Source: Bacteroidota bacterium
GTDB lineage: Bacteria > Bacteroidota > Bacteroidia > Flavobacteriales > Weeksellaceae
Direction of reading: 5' to 3'
Length of the DNA stretch: 64,000 bases
NCBI GenBank assembly: GCA_023423715.1
Contig: JAFAFC010000002.1
Location: 1 to 64,000, forward strand
Within the stretch, counting starts at the first letter, position 1. The number at the start of each line of letters is the position of its first letter. A program made the translations under genes and the position numbers. The notes beneath the pieces were generated by a model. The model was not told the DNA's origin and searched no databases. It worked only from the letters and a program-made list of their open reading frames with translations. Below, piece by piece: positions 8,978 to 17,512 of the stretch.

Positions 8978-9724
8978 TTATTTTTTTAGGGTCAAACGAA
9001 TATCTTTTGGAACAACCGTGTTCTGATGCGCTTTAAACTCTTCAATATAAAGGTCTCTCAATTTTAACCCCGTCATAATCATTGTCCCTTTTTTGAAAAA
9101 ACTCATATTATCACCACCCATAGCAAGATAATCCGAGGTTGCAATATAATAGGTTTTTGCTGGATCTACTTTTTTCCCATCAATTAAAGCCGTTAAAAGT
9201 TGACCACCTTTGGTTTCAATTGTAATTCTCGAAACCGGATTATTTTTCAAATTTTCTAAATAATAGGCAAAAAGATCTTGAATTTCCTTTCCTGATAATT
9301 TAACGACAACCAATTCGTTTTCAAAAGGCATCACTTCGAAAACATTCTTCAACAAAATATCTCCTTGTCCAATCGTTGAACGGATTCCGCCAATGTTAAT
9401 CAACGCGGCATCAATCGCTGGTTGATTATTATTTTTTGCCCACTTTACAGCCGCATCATAAGTATAATCTGCCAATAAATTTCCCAAACTGGAATTATCG
9501 CCTTGCTTCGTTAATTCCACTTCAGTGTACGAAAGTTTTGCGCTCATCTGTTTTTCTAACGACTCTTTGTAAGGAGCGATTACGTTTTTCATCGTCGCAT
9601 CCTCTTCTAAATCAATAGAAATAGAGGTGTTTTTTTGAGGCTGAACTTGATTCAGACTCCAATTTGTTTTGCAAGAAACGAGTGTTAAAGCCAAAACTGG
9701 ATACACCCAAAACCTTTTCATCAT
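8978..9724 (-). CDS. 5'-nucleotidase C-terminal-domain lipoprotein
   Basis: A 248-aa protein with a lipoprotein signal (MMKRFWVYPVLALTLVSC) followed by the 5'-nucleotidase C-terminal substrate-binding domain. GNLLADYTYDAA, NIGGIRSTIGQGDI, EVMPFENELVVVKLSG and the TSDYLAMGGDNM aromatic-loop region are recognisable. It has no catalytic metal motifs; these are on the neighbouring gene product. I chose the ATG at 9724 because it directly precedes the hydrophobic signal and follows a TATATTTG box; a longer frame to 9775 would run through that box. Confidence 0.85.
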   Translation of the reverse strand: MMKRFWVYPVLALTLVSCKTNWSLNQVQPQKNTSISIDLEEDATMKNVIAPYKESLEKQMSAKLSYTEVELTKQGDNSSLGNLLADYTYDAAVKWAKNNNQPAIDAALINIGGIRSTIGQGDILLKNVFEVMPFENELVVVKLSGKEIQDLFAYYLENLKNNPVSRITIETKGGQLLTALIDGKKVDPAKTYYIATSDYLAMGGDNMSFFKKGTMIMTGLKLRDLYIEEFKAHQNTVVPKDIRLTLKK

Positions 9725-9744
9725 AACAATCATTCTAATACGTG

Positions 9745-9752
9745 CAAATATA
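9745..9752 (-). promoter_or_regulatory. -7 box TATATTTG for the split 5'-nucleotidase genes
   Basis: The reverse complement TATATTTG matches TAnnTTTG, 20 nt before the chosen start at 9724. It is probably the promoter of a run of closely spaced genes that continues through porZ and recO. Confidence 0.55.
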
Positions 9753-9806
9753 ACTATATGTATGTTAAAACTCATTTTTTTTCCACTTTTTAAAAGAATA
9801 AAATCC

Positions 9807-9814
9807 TAAATTTG
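9807..9814 (+). promoter_or_regulatory. -7 box TAAATTTG for dapA
   Basis: An exact TAnnTTTG match, 20 nt before the dapA ATG at 9835. Confidence 0.55.
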
Positions 9815-9834
9815 TTTTTTAATTATCTGTATTT

Positions 9835-10710
9835 ATGAGCAATTTAACTGGAGTAGGCGTTGCATTGGTTACGCCTTTTCATGAAGATCTATCCATTGAT
9901 TTTGAATCGCTAACGAGACTAGTAGATTACAATATCGAAAATGGAACTAATTTCCTTGTAGTTCTGGGAACTACAGCAGAATCTGCAACACTTTCTAAGG
10001 ACGAAAAGAAACAGGTAACAGACCATATTATTAAGGCTAATAATGGTAGATTACCTTTGGTATTAGGAATTGGCGGCAATAACACGCTCGAAGTAAAGAA
10101 ACAGATAGAAGAAACGGACCTTTCTGCTTTTGCAGCCGTACTTTCCGTTTCTCCATATTACAACAAACCAAATCAGGAAGGGCTTTACCAACATTATAAA
10201 GCTTTAGCTGAAACCGGTAAAAACATTATCATTTACAACGTTCCTGGAAGAACAGGACAAAACCTAGAAGCAAGCACAACATTGCGTTTGGCGAATGACT
10301 TCCCGAATCTATTTATGATTAAAGAAGCGGCTCCGAATATGACTCAATATTTCGATATTCTTCGTAAAAAACCAGCAAATTTTAGTTTGGTTTCTGGTGA
10401 TGATGAATATACACTTCCTGTGACTTTAGCTGGTGGAGACGGTGTAATTTCTGTGATTGGACAAGCTTATCCAAAACAATTTTCAACAATGGTTCAGTTA
10501 GGTTTGGAGAGAAAAGTTGATGAAGCGTATAAAATCCACAACAATATGGTTGAAATAACGCGTTTAATTTTTGCTGAAGGAAATCCTGCCGGCGTAAAAA
10601 CGGTTCTTTCGGAAATGGGAATTATTAAAAACTACCTTCGTCTTCCTCTTGTAAAAGCTTCTGAAGAATTGCAAGCGAAGATTAAAGCGGAAATGAAAAA
10701 CATTCAGTAA
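9835..10710 (+). CDS. dapA: 4-hydroxy-tetrahydrodipicolinate synthase
   Basis: It condenses pyruvate with aspartate semialdehyde, the first committed step to diaminopimelate and lysine. The 291-aa product has the usual length and TIM-barrel motifs: GTTAESATL (residues 46-54; many homologues have GTTGES), YYNKPNQEGLY (109-118), the catalytic tyrosine in IIYNVPGRTG (Y134), and the Schiff-base lysine K163 in MIKEAAPN. It probably shares a transcript with the GNAT gene three bases downstream. Related aldolases such as N-acetylneuraminate lyase share this fold, but the YYNKP and GRTG motifs favour DapA. Confidence 0.92.
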   Translation: MSNLTGVGVALVTPFHEDLSIDFESLTRLVDYNIENGTNFLVVLGTTAESATLSKDEKKQVTDHIIKANNGRLPLVLGIGGNNTLEVKKQIEETDLSAFAAVLSVSPYYNKPNQEGLYQHYKALAETGKNIIIYNVPGRTGQNLEASTTLRLANDFPNLFMIKEAAPNMTQYFDILRKKPANFSLVSGDDEYTLPVTLAGGDGVISVIGQAYPKQFSTMVQLGLERKVDEAYKIHNNMVEITRLIFAEGNPAGVKTVLSEMGIIKNYLRLPLVKASEELQAKIKAEMKNIQ

Positions 10711-10713
10711 TCG

Positions 10714-11214
10714 ATGCCGTTACGACCAGCAACTTTAGATGATGTCACGCTTATTCAAGATTTAGCGAATGAATCTTGGAAAGACACCTATGGTAAAATT
10801 TTAAGTAAAGAACAATTGGAATATATGTTAGACTTGATGTATTCTACGCAAAACATCGTCAAACAGATGAACCAAGAAACGTATCATTACCATATCATCC
10901 AAAACCAACAGCTTGATCCTGTTGGTTTTATTGGTTTTGAAACCAATTATGAAGACAACACAACCAAACTACATCGTTTGTATCTTATTCCGTCCGCTAA
11001 AGGATTAGGATTAGGAAAAACAACAATGAATCAACTAAAAATTTGGACAAAAGTGTACAACAACAACCGCATCATTCTCACCGTAAATAAAAACAACACG
11101 GCGAAAGAGATGTATGAAAAACAAGGTTTCAAGGTCTATCACGAAGGTATTTTCGATATTGGGAACGGCTACGTGATGGATGATTATTTAATGGAATATA
11201 CCTTTGGAGAATAA
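10714..11214 (+). CDS. GNAT-family N-acetyltransferase
   Basis: A 166-aa GNAT fold protein. The central strand LHRLYLIPSAKGLGLGKTTM (about residues 89-108) carries the Q/RxxGxG/A acetyl-CoA pyrophosphate loop, and NKNNTAKEMYEKQGF is the typical motif B helix. The acceptor substrate cannot be read from sequence. It starts 3 nt after dapA and is probably translated from the same transcript. Confidence 0.82.
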   Translation: MPLRPATLDDVTLIQDLANESWKDTYGKILSKEQLEYMLDLMYSTQNIVKQMNQETYHYHIIQNQQLDPVGFIGFETNYEDNTTKLHRLYLIPSAKGLGLGKTTMNQLKIWTKVYNNNRIILTVNKNNTAKEMYEKQGFKVYHEGIFDIGNGYVMDDYLMEYTFGE

Positions 11215-11281
11215 TATTAATCCATAAAAATGTTCGTAGAAAAAAAATAAACACAAGCGACCGAAATTTGAAATAATCGGT

Positions 11282-11289
11282 TATATTTG
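11282..11289 (+). promoter_or_regulatory. -7 box TATATTTG for the AraC/response-regulator/kinase cluster
   Basis: An exact TAnnTTTG match, 22 nt before the ATG at 11312. Just upstream are short inverted arms (ACCGA ... TCGGT) bracketing about 12 nt, a possible operator, although 5-bp arms are weak evidence. Confidence 0.5.
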
Positions 11290-11311
11290 TTAACAAGAAA
11301 AAAAGAACTCA

Positions 11312-11884
11312 ATGAAGATTTTTGTAAAATTTGATTTCAACACCTTGTGTAAAAAAGTTTTGGAAGAACAATTTCAGAAAATGAGCATCCGTTACAAAAT
11401 GCTTAATTTTGGTGAAATCGAATTCCTAGAGCCCCTGAATAAAGAAACGCAAAAAAGTGTTATTGGGAACCTTGAGAACTACGGAATTGAAGTTATCGAA
11501 AATCAGAAAACTGCGTTGGTTCAAAAAATTAAGGATGCCATTGTAGAGATGGTTTTTTCGGATGTACCAGTCAATGTAAAATCATCCATTTATCTTTCTG
11601 AAAAACTGAACCACAGCTACGGGTATATTTCCAATGTTTTTTCGGAAGTCACCTATTCTTCAATTGAAAATTTCATTATTTTACAGAAAATAGAATATGC
11701 AAAACACCTGCTTGTTATTGGCCATTTATCTTTAACCGAAATCGCTAACAAGCTGAATTATTCCAGCGTTGCACACTTGAGTACACAGTTTAAAAATACA
11801 ACTGGGATTACGCCTACGCAATTTCAGAAAATCGTTAAAAAAAGAAGAGAATTATCGTACAAAACCCAGATTACTAATGAATAA
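11312..11884 (+). CDS. AraC-type helix-turn-helix transcriptional regulator
   Basis: A 190-aa protein. The C-terminal 105 residues form an AraC/XylS DNA-binding domain: the first helix-turn-helix is around VKSSIYLSEKLNHSYGYIS, the second is LTEIANKLNYSSVAHLSTQF, followed by KNTTGITPTQF. The N-terminal 80 residues are not the sugar-binding cupin of classical AraC and look like a small alpha/beta domain of unknown ligand. It overlaps the response-regulator gene by 8 bp, implying a joint role. Targets are unknown. Confidence 0.82.
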   Translation: MKIFVKFDFNTLCKKVLEEQFQKMSIRYKMLNFGEIEFLEPLNKETQKSVIGNLENYGIEVIENQKTALVQKIKDAIVEMVFSDVPVNVKSSIYLSEKLNHSYGYISNVFSEVTYSSIENFIILQKIEYAKHLLVIGHLSLTEIANKLNYSSVAHLSTQFKNTTGITPTQFQKIVKKRRELSYKTQITNE

Positions 11885-12323
11885 GGACTATACTTTTATC
11901 ATTCTAGCAGATGATGACCAAGATGATAGAATGTTATTTACCGATGCTTTCGACGAGCTAAAGATTTCTACCAAAGTACAAACTTTTTGTGACGGAGCAG
12001 AGCTAATGACCTATTTGAATAGTGAAAACGCCATATTGCCCGAAATTTTATTTCTTGACCTCAACATGCCGAAAAAGAACGGAATCGAGTGTTTGAAAGA
12101 GATAAAAGCAAATGAAAAACTTGATAAAATAGCCGTTGCCATCTACTCCACATCGTCTTCCGAAGAGCATATCGAAGAAACGTTTGTTATTGGCGCCAAT
12201 ATTTACATCAAAAAACCAAACGATTTTAACGCTTTGAAAAAAGTATTGCAGGACGTGGTTACCATGAACTGGCAATACCATACATCAGGCATGAATATGG
12301 AAAATTTCCTGCTGAGAATTTAA
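11877..12323 (+). CDS. Single-domain response regulator (CheY-like)
   Basis: A 148-aa receiver domain with no output domain. The acidic pocket is ADDDQDD (residues 11-17), the likely phosphoacceptor is D61 in LFLDLNMPKKNG, the Ser/Thr switch is in AIYSTSSS, and the conserved lysine is in YIKKPND. It overlaps the AraC gene by 8 bp and precedes the kinase by 7 bp, so the three are one transcription unit. It probably acts through protein contacts or as a phosphorelay intermediate. Confidence 0.88.
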   Translation: MNKDYTFIILADDDQDDRMLFTDAFDELKISTKVQTFCDGAELMTYLNSENAILPEILFLDLNMPKKNGIECLKEIKANEKLDKIAVAIYSTSSSEEHIEETFVIGANIYIKKPNDFNALKKVLQDVVTMNWQYHTSGMNMENFLLRI

Positions 12324-12330
12324 TTTCCGC

Positions 12331-14520
12331 ATGAAGAAAATCAAAATAGACCGTTCCAACTTTCTATTAACGCTCATCTGCGTTATGGCGTTGGCATTGG
12401 TTTTCTTTTTGATGGCTCTCACCTACAAACATGTTGAAAAACTCAACCAAAACTCAGCGCAAGTACACAATTCTTTAGAAGCCGCGCTAAAACTTGAAAT
12501 CCTATATGCCGATCTTAAAGACATCGAGGTAGAAAGACGTAATTACGTTATCCTAAAAGATGAAAATTCGCGCATTCAGATTTTAAAAAACATGAAGGAA
12601 ATTAATTTAAATTACGAATTCCTTCAGTCGTATTTCAAAACCAATCCTGCTCAAGAAAAAAATTTCGTACAACTTGGAAACCTCATCCAAAAGAAATACG
12701 AAATTGTTAATCGAGTTGTGAGTCCAAAATTTAATTTCAAAGACAAAGCCGAACTTCAAAAATCACTACAAGAAGGAGAAAACATCATGTCAGCCATCCA
12801 TAAAACGATGAATACGATGTTAAAAACCGAAAGTAATTTACTGAAGAATAAAAAAAATGAATTCGATTTTCGCCAAAAATCAACACCATTTTATTTGTAC
12901 GTTATTGCACTTTGTTCGCTTGGTTTAATTGCATTTGCTTTCTTTAGAATGTTGAAAGAATCGCGTTTAATAAAAAAAACCAATGAAGAACTTGAGCTTG
13001 CATTCAAGAAATCAACATTAGCAGAAACCGTTGGAAATTTTGGAATTTGGACATTGGATAGCGATAATAATAAATTTCATTTTTCGGATAATTTATATCG
13101 TCTTTTCGGTTATAATCCCAATTACAAAACATCAAACGATGCACAAGTTTTCGGAAAACACATTCATCCAGAAAAAAAAGATGAAATCGCAGAATTTGTA
13201 AAAACCTTATCTCTAGACCCCATTGTATCAAAAATAACGACTAAAGACGGCGATACAAAAATCGTACGAATTAGCCAGCGTCAGTTTACCGATTCCACAG
13301 GAAAAGTATTCATTCTTGGGATCACAACGGACATTAGTAACGAAATTAAGAATAAAGAAAATCTCGTGAGCGTAAGTAAGGAGGTTTTATTCTACAACTA
13401 TATGAGTAAAGATGCCGAACAAATTGGCGGATTTGGCTTCTGGAGGTGGTTTCTTAATAACGATTCGTTTATTTTTTCGGATAATCTAAAGCAGATTTAT
13501 GGTTTTGGTTACAACAGAATGGTTAAAGATCTGTATGATCTAAACTCCCGATTACATCCCGATGACGTCGCAAAAGTGCAGCAAATCTACGAGCGAATGC
13601 ATAAGGGCGAATCTAATATCGAAATTTTTACCCATCGAATTTATCGTGAAGACAATGATCAGCTTCGGTATTTACGAATCATTAACAAACTCATTCGTGA
13701 TAAAGAATTAGGCTCGTATTATTTAGTTTTCACTCAAGATATTACCGAAGAAACACTTCGTAACGAAAATATTGAAGAAAAAAACCGCGCCTTAGAAATT
13801 CAAAATAAGGAGTTGATGGCTTTCAATTACGTTGCCAGTCACGATTTGCAAGAACCTCTTCGTAAAATTGAAACCTTCCTTTCGAGATTATGTGACAAAG
13901 AATACGACCACTTATCGGACAACGGAAAACAGTACGTCGATCGTATTTTAGCATCTGCTGGACGAATGCGAAAACTTATTGATGATCTTTTGCAATTTTC
14001 GAGAACAACTCGTTCAGAACAAGTCTATGAATTGGCGGATCTTAACCAACTTTTTGAATTGTCTTTAGACAGTCTTCACGATAAAATTGAAGAAACGCAC
14101 GCCGTTATCCAACGAGATAAATTCCCAGTATTAAAGGTTATTCCTTTTCAAATCCAACAGTTATTCACCAACCTCATCAGCAATTCTCTAAAATACAGTA
14201 AAGACAATGTTGTCCCACACATCAACATCTCTTGCGAAATCGTTAAGGCGCCTAAAGAATTAAGCGAAAGAGCTCAGTCCATCGAGCGCTATTACAAATT
14301 TGAATTCAAGGACAATGGCGTTGGCTACGATCATATTTATTCCCCTCAAATTTTTGATTTATTCACTCGTTTACACGGAAAATCTGAATACGAGGGAACA
14401 GGAATCGGGCTTGCTATTTGTAAGAAAATCGTAGAAAATCATCACGGGATTATTCTAGCCTATGGTGAAGAAAATGTGGGTGCCAAATTCACCATTTATC
14501 TTCCCGAAATCACTTCCTAA
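12331..14520 (+). CDS. Membrane PAS-domain sensor histidine kinase
   Basis: A 729-aa sensor kinase. It has a first transmembrane helix (about residues 12-33), an extracytoplasmic helical region of CHASE3 type (35-185), a second transmembrane helix (187-208), and two PAS-type domains (about 225-340 and 365-480). The dimerisation/phosphoacceptor helix has the motif ASHDLQEPLRKIETF (His504). The ATPase domain has N box NSLKYSKDN, G1 KDNGVGYDH and G2 GTGIGLAICKKIVENH. The HDLQEPLRKI form of the H box is that of phytochrome-like and Bacteroidota kinases. The signal is unknown. It is the third gene of the cluster. Confidence 0.9.
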   Translation: MKKIKIDRSNFLLTLICVMALALVFFLMALTYKHVEKLNQNSAQVHNSLEAALKLEILYADLKDIEVERRNYVILKDENSRIQILKNMKEINLNYEFLQSYFKTNPAQEKNFVQLGNLIQKKYEIVNRVVSPKFNFKDKAELQKSLQEGENIMSAIHKTMNTMLKTESNLLKNKKNEFDFRQKSTPFYLYVIALCSLGLIAFAFFRMLKESRLIKKTNEELELAFKKSTLAETVGNFGIWTLDSDNNKFHFSDNLYRLFGYNPNYKTSNDAQVFGKHIHPEKKDEIAEFVKTLSLDPIVSKITTKDGDTKIVRISQRQFTDSTGKVFILGITTDISNEIKNKENLVSVSKEVLFYNYMSKDAEQIGGFGFWRWFLNNDSFIFSDNLKQIYGFGYNRMVKDLYDLNSRLHPDDVAKVQQIYERMHKGESNIEIFTHRIYREDNDQLRYLRIINKLIRDKELGSYYLVFTQDITEETLRNENIEEKNRALEIQNKELMAFNYVASHDLQEPLRKIETFLSRLCDKEYDHLSDNGKQYVDRILASAGRMRKLIDDLLQFSRTTRSEQVYELADLNQLFELSLDSLHDKIEETHAVIQRDKFPVLKVIPFQIQQLFTNLISNSLKYSKDNVVPHINISCEIVKAPKELSERAQSIERYYKFEFKDNGVGYDHIYSPQIFDLFTRLHGKSEYEGTGIGLAICKKIVENHHGIILAYGEENVGAKFTIYLPEITS

Positions 14521-14657
14521 TTTGATGTGAAAATTCAAGCAAAAGCCTATCAATAGGACATCCGTTGTAATTCTATAAGCTTTCGTACAAATATTGTAAT
14601 AGCAATTCTACCGAAGATTTGCAATTTTGCTACGTTCAATCGCATGAAACGATAGGT

Positions 14658-14951
14658 ATGAAAAATAAAGATGGATTAATTGTAGGAGCATTAGTTGGAG
14701 TCGCAGTTGCTGTTTATTTTATCGCCAAAAGGAAAGGCAAAGGAACACAATGGAAAGATGACCTATCAGAAAAAGTAAACCAGTTTTCTGAAAATGTAAA
14801 AACGGAGTTTAATGAAAAACGTACAGAAGTAAAACAGAATATTGCTGATAAAGTTTTTGATTTCGCTGTGGAAAACAGACAATCAATTGCCCAAGTTGCA
14901 AGTTACGTTATGCCGTACGTATTGAAAAACTTCGTTAAAAAGAAACTATAA
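14658..14951 (+). CDS. Small YtxH-like membrane-anchored protein
   Basis: A 97-aa protein with one N-terminal transmembrane helix (GLIVGALVGVAVAVYFIAKRK) followed by a charged amphipathic helical tail (KVNQFSENVKTEFNEKRTEVKQNI) as in YtxH-domain, general-stress-type proteins. I start at the ATG at 14658; the frame is open upstream but the hydrophobic anchor begins here. Function is not established for the family. The preceding 137-bp gap holds a TACAA-ATA-TTGTA palindrome near 14585 and no other gene. Confidence 0.6.
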   Translation: MKNKDGLIVGALVGVAVAVYFIAKRKGKGTQWKDDLSEKVNQFSENVKTEFNEKRTEVKQNIADKVFDFAVENRQSIAQVASYVMPYVLKNFVKKKL

Positions 14952-14966
14952 AACACAAATGATTAT

Positions 14967-15004
14967 CGCAAATACATCGCTCTCACTCAACTGATGTATT
15001 TGCG
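14967..15004. repeat. Perfect 12-bp inverted repeat (hairpin) between two small membrane-protein genes
   Basis: Arms CGCAAATACATC (14967-14978) and GATGTATTTGCG (14993-15004) enclose a 14-nt loop. No T-run follows in either direction, so it is not a standard terminator. A second small palindrome (GCGATATTATCGC) lies just downstream, and ATTATCGCA occurs twice (14962-14970 and 15013-15021). It may be a regulatory or RNA-processing site for the 56-aa gene. Confidence 0.55.
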
Positions 15005-15032
15005 GAAAACCGCGATATTATCGCACTTTCTA

Positions 15033-15203
15033 ATGAAGCGTATGTTTTACATTTTAAGCGCCATATTCTTTGTATTATGGTATTATGGATTTATGATAAA
15101 GAATATTAGTGGGTGGATACATTTCATATTCTTACTTGGTATTTTTTCATTAATCATCCAAATTTATTTAGATAATCGAAAAGTGAATCATGATAACAAA
15201 TGA
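15033..15203 (+). CDS. Small lmo0937-family-like membrane protein
   Basis: A 56-aa protein of two transmembrane helices (YILSAIFFVLWYYGFMI and IHFIFLLGIFSLIIQIYL) separated by a short KNISGW turn. This layout is that of the lmo0937/DUF5670 family of tiny membrane proteins. I start at the ATG at 15033, with 15042 as an alternative; the upstream frame runs back through the inverted repeat. Function is unknown. A strong terminator follows. Confidence 0.6.
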   Translation: MKRMFYILSAIFFVLWYYGFMIKNISGWIHFIFLLGIFSLIIQIYLDNRKVNHDNK

Positions 15204-15238
15204 TCTTTTCATTAGATAATCAATTCTCTCTTTTTTTT

Positions 15239-15269
15239 AAAGCTTGTCAAAATTTGATAAGCTTTTTTT
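15239..15269 (+). terminator. Intrinsic terminator after the 56-aa membrane-protein gene
   Basis: Stem AAAGCTTGTC / GATAAGCTTT, loop AAAATTT, then a T-run that overlaps the stop codon of the convergent recG gene (15268). Confidence 0.8.
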
Positions 15270-17358
15270 ATGAAATCTTTCCCCAACTATAGCGCTTGCT
15301 GAAGAAACGCATATAATGATTTCGGATTCGTAGATGATCAGGATGCTGCAACTGAGGATCGGTTTTTAATAAAATATCCACCAAATCTTTAGACGCTTTG
15401 ATAATCTTAGAATCTGCCACCAAATCCAATTTTTTAAAATCAACCACACCACTTTGCTGCGTTCCCAAAATATCTCCAGGACCACGCAGTTGCATATCTA
15501 CTTCTGAAATTTTGAATCCGTCCGTTGTTTCCACCATGGTCTTTATTCGTTTTCGACTATCTGCGGAAAGCTTATCGGAAGACATTAAAACACAAAAACT
15601 TTGCTCCGCACCACGACCTACTCGACCTCGAAGCTGATGAAGCTGAGACAAACCAAAACGTTCCGCACTTTCAATAATCATTACGGAAGCGTTGGGAACA
15701 TTCACTCCCACTTCAATTACCGTTGTAGCAACCATGATTTGCGCTTTTCCGCTCGCGAAATAATTCATGTTCGCATCTTTATCTTCAGGCTTCATTTTTC
15801 CATGAACCATCGTCACATTGTAGCCTTGAAAGAAATCGGTAACATGCTCAAAACCTTCCATCAAATTTTTATAATCCAAGGTTTCAGATTCCTCAATTAA
15901 TGGGTAAACAAAGTAAATTTGACGTCCTTTTTCGATTTCTTCTTTTGCAAATTTAAACACCGAAAGTCGATCTTTTTCCTTTCGGTGTGCCGTAATAATT
16001 GGTTTTCTCCCCACAGGAAGTTCATCAATCACCGAAACATCCAAATCCGAATAGAAACTCATCGCTAACGTCCTCGGAATCGGCGTTGCGGTCATCACTA
16101 AAATATGCGGAGGAATTTTATTTTTCGCCCATAATTTCGCTCTCTGAGCGACACCAAAACGATGCTGCTCATCAATAATAGCTAAACCTAAATTTTTAAA
16201 CTTCACAACATCCTCCAAAACTGCATGCGTACCTACTAAAATAGACAAACTTCCATCTAACAAACTTTCGTGAATCAAGCGGCGTTCCTTGGTTTTTGTA
16301 GAACCTGTAAGAAGTTTAATTTCAACTGAAGTGTCTTTTAAAAGCTCTTTTAAACCGGTAAAATGCTGTTGAGCCAAAATCTCTGTTGGCGCCATTAAAA
16401 CACTCTGAAAACCATTATCCAAAGCCACTAACATCGAAAGTAAAGCCACCATGGTTTTTCCAGAACCAACATCACCTTGCAATAAACGATTCATTTGAAT
16501 CGGCTTTTTCATATCATTTCGGATTTCCTTGACCACTCTTTTCTGAGCATTGGTCAATTCAAACGGTAAATGATCTTGATAAAAACCCGTAAAATGCTCA
16601 CCGACCAAAGGAAAAGGATTTCCAATTGCGGTTACTTCATGCTTTTTCTTTTTCAAACCATAACTCAACTGAAAAAAGAAAGCTTCTTCAAATTTCAAAC
16701 GTCGATTTGCATGTTCATAATGCTCCCAATCTTTTGGGAAATGGATATTAATAAAAGAATGCAATCGAGACATCAACTGCAACTTTTTCATCAGAACATC
16801 AGGCAGATTCTCTTCAATTAAATTAGGAATTTCGGCACAGATTTTCTTTAAAATTCCTTGAAAAAATTTTTGCCCTAATCCTCTTTTCGTTAGCTTTTCC
16901 GAACTTGGATAAATGGGACGTAGGCGCGTTTCTTCTTCACGACTTTCCACTGCTTCAATTTCGGGATGCGCCATCGAAAATCGATGATTAAATACATTTA
17001 CTTTTCCAAAAATATAAACTTCTTTGTCTTGCGGAATTTGCTCTTTCATCCATTGGCTGTACTGAAACCAAACCAAATCCATCGTTCCCGTTTCATCGGT
17101 AAATTTTGCGCTTAGACGCTTCATTTTTCCGTGTTTAATTTCTTGAAGTTGAGTAATTTTACCTTTCAATTGAATATCCAACGTTTCAGATTCTACCAAA
17201 TCTTTTACGAGATAGACTTTGCTTTTATCCAAATAACGCAGCGGATAAAAATGGAGCAGATCTTCTATCGTTGATAAACCCAAAACAGATTTAATGATTT
17301 TGGCCCGATCGGGACCAATACCTTTTAGAAATTCAATAGAAGTTTCGAGTGTCATCAT
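15268..17358 (-). CDS. recG: ATP-dependent DNA helicase RecG
   Basis: A 696-aa superfamily 2 helicase that reverses stalled forks and processes Holliday junctions. The N-terminal wedge/OB region (residues 1-230) precedes the helicase core. Visible are Walker A GDVGSGKT, the DEQH box (IIDEQHRFGV), MTATPIPRTLA, the TTVIEVGVNVPNA motif and QLRGRVGRG. The start ATG at 17358 has a second Met at the next codon. It is full length, preceded by the terminator of the upstream YceI gene, so it probably has its own promoter in the 154-bp gap. Confidence 0.94.
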   Translation of the reverse strand: MMTLETSIEFLKGIGPDRAKIIKSVLGLSTIEDLLHFYPLRYLDKSKVYLVKDLVESETLDIQLKGKITQLQEIKHGKMKRLSAKFTDETGTMDLVWFQYSQWMKEQIPQDKEVYIFGKVNVFNHRFSMAHPEIEAVESREEETRLRPIYPSSEKLTKRGLGQKFFQGILKKICAEIPNLIEENLPDVLMKKLQLMSRLHSFINIHFPKDWEHYEHANRRLKFEEAFFFQLSYGLKKKKHEVTAIGNPFPLVGEHFTGFYQDHLPFELTNAQKRVVKEIRNDMKKPIQMNRLLQGDVGSGKTMVALLSMLVALDNGFQSVLMAPTEILAQQHFTGLKELLKDTSVEIKLLTGSTKTKERRLIHESLLDGSLSILVGTHAVLEDVVKFKNLGLAIIDEQHRFGVAQRAKLWAKNKIPPHILVMTATPIPRTLAMSFYSDLDVSVIDELPVGRKPIITAHRKEKDRLSVFKFAKEEIEKGRQIYFVYPLIEESETLDYKNLMEGFEHVTDFFQGYNVTMVHGKMKPEDKDANMNYFASGKAQIMVATTVIEVGVNVPNASVMIIESAERFGLSQLHQLRGRVGRGAEQSFCVLMSSDKLSADSRKRIKTMVETTDGFKISEVDMQLRGPGDILGTQQSGVVDFKKLDLVADSKIIKASKDLVDILLKTDPQLQHPDHLRIRNHYMRFFSKRYSWGKIS

Positions 17359-17393
17359 GAGAAGATTCGAATTTCGGGAAAATAATCATAACT

Positions 17394-17428
17394 AAAAAGC
17401 CTGCAACTGAAAAAATCAGCTACAGGCT
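17394..17428 (-). terminator. Intrinsic terminator after the distal yceI gene
   Basis: On the minus strand AGCCTG and CAGGCT arms (with inner CTGA/TCAG pairing and two mismatches) are followed by TTTTTAG. It lies downstream of the gene ending at 17513. Confidence 0.65.
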
Positions 17429-17512
17429 CAAAAAACAACCCTGTTTAAAAGCTTTGCAGCCTTTTTTGGTTCCATTTGAAAATAATAAATTATGAAAGAA
17501 AAATGAACTGAA

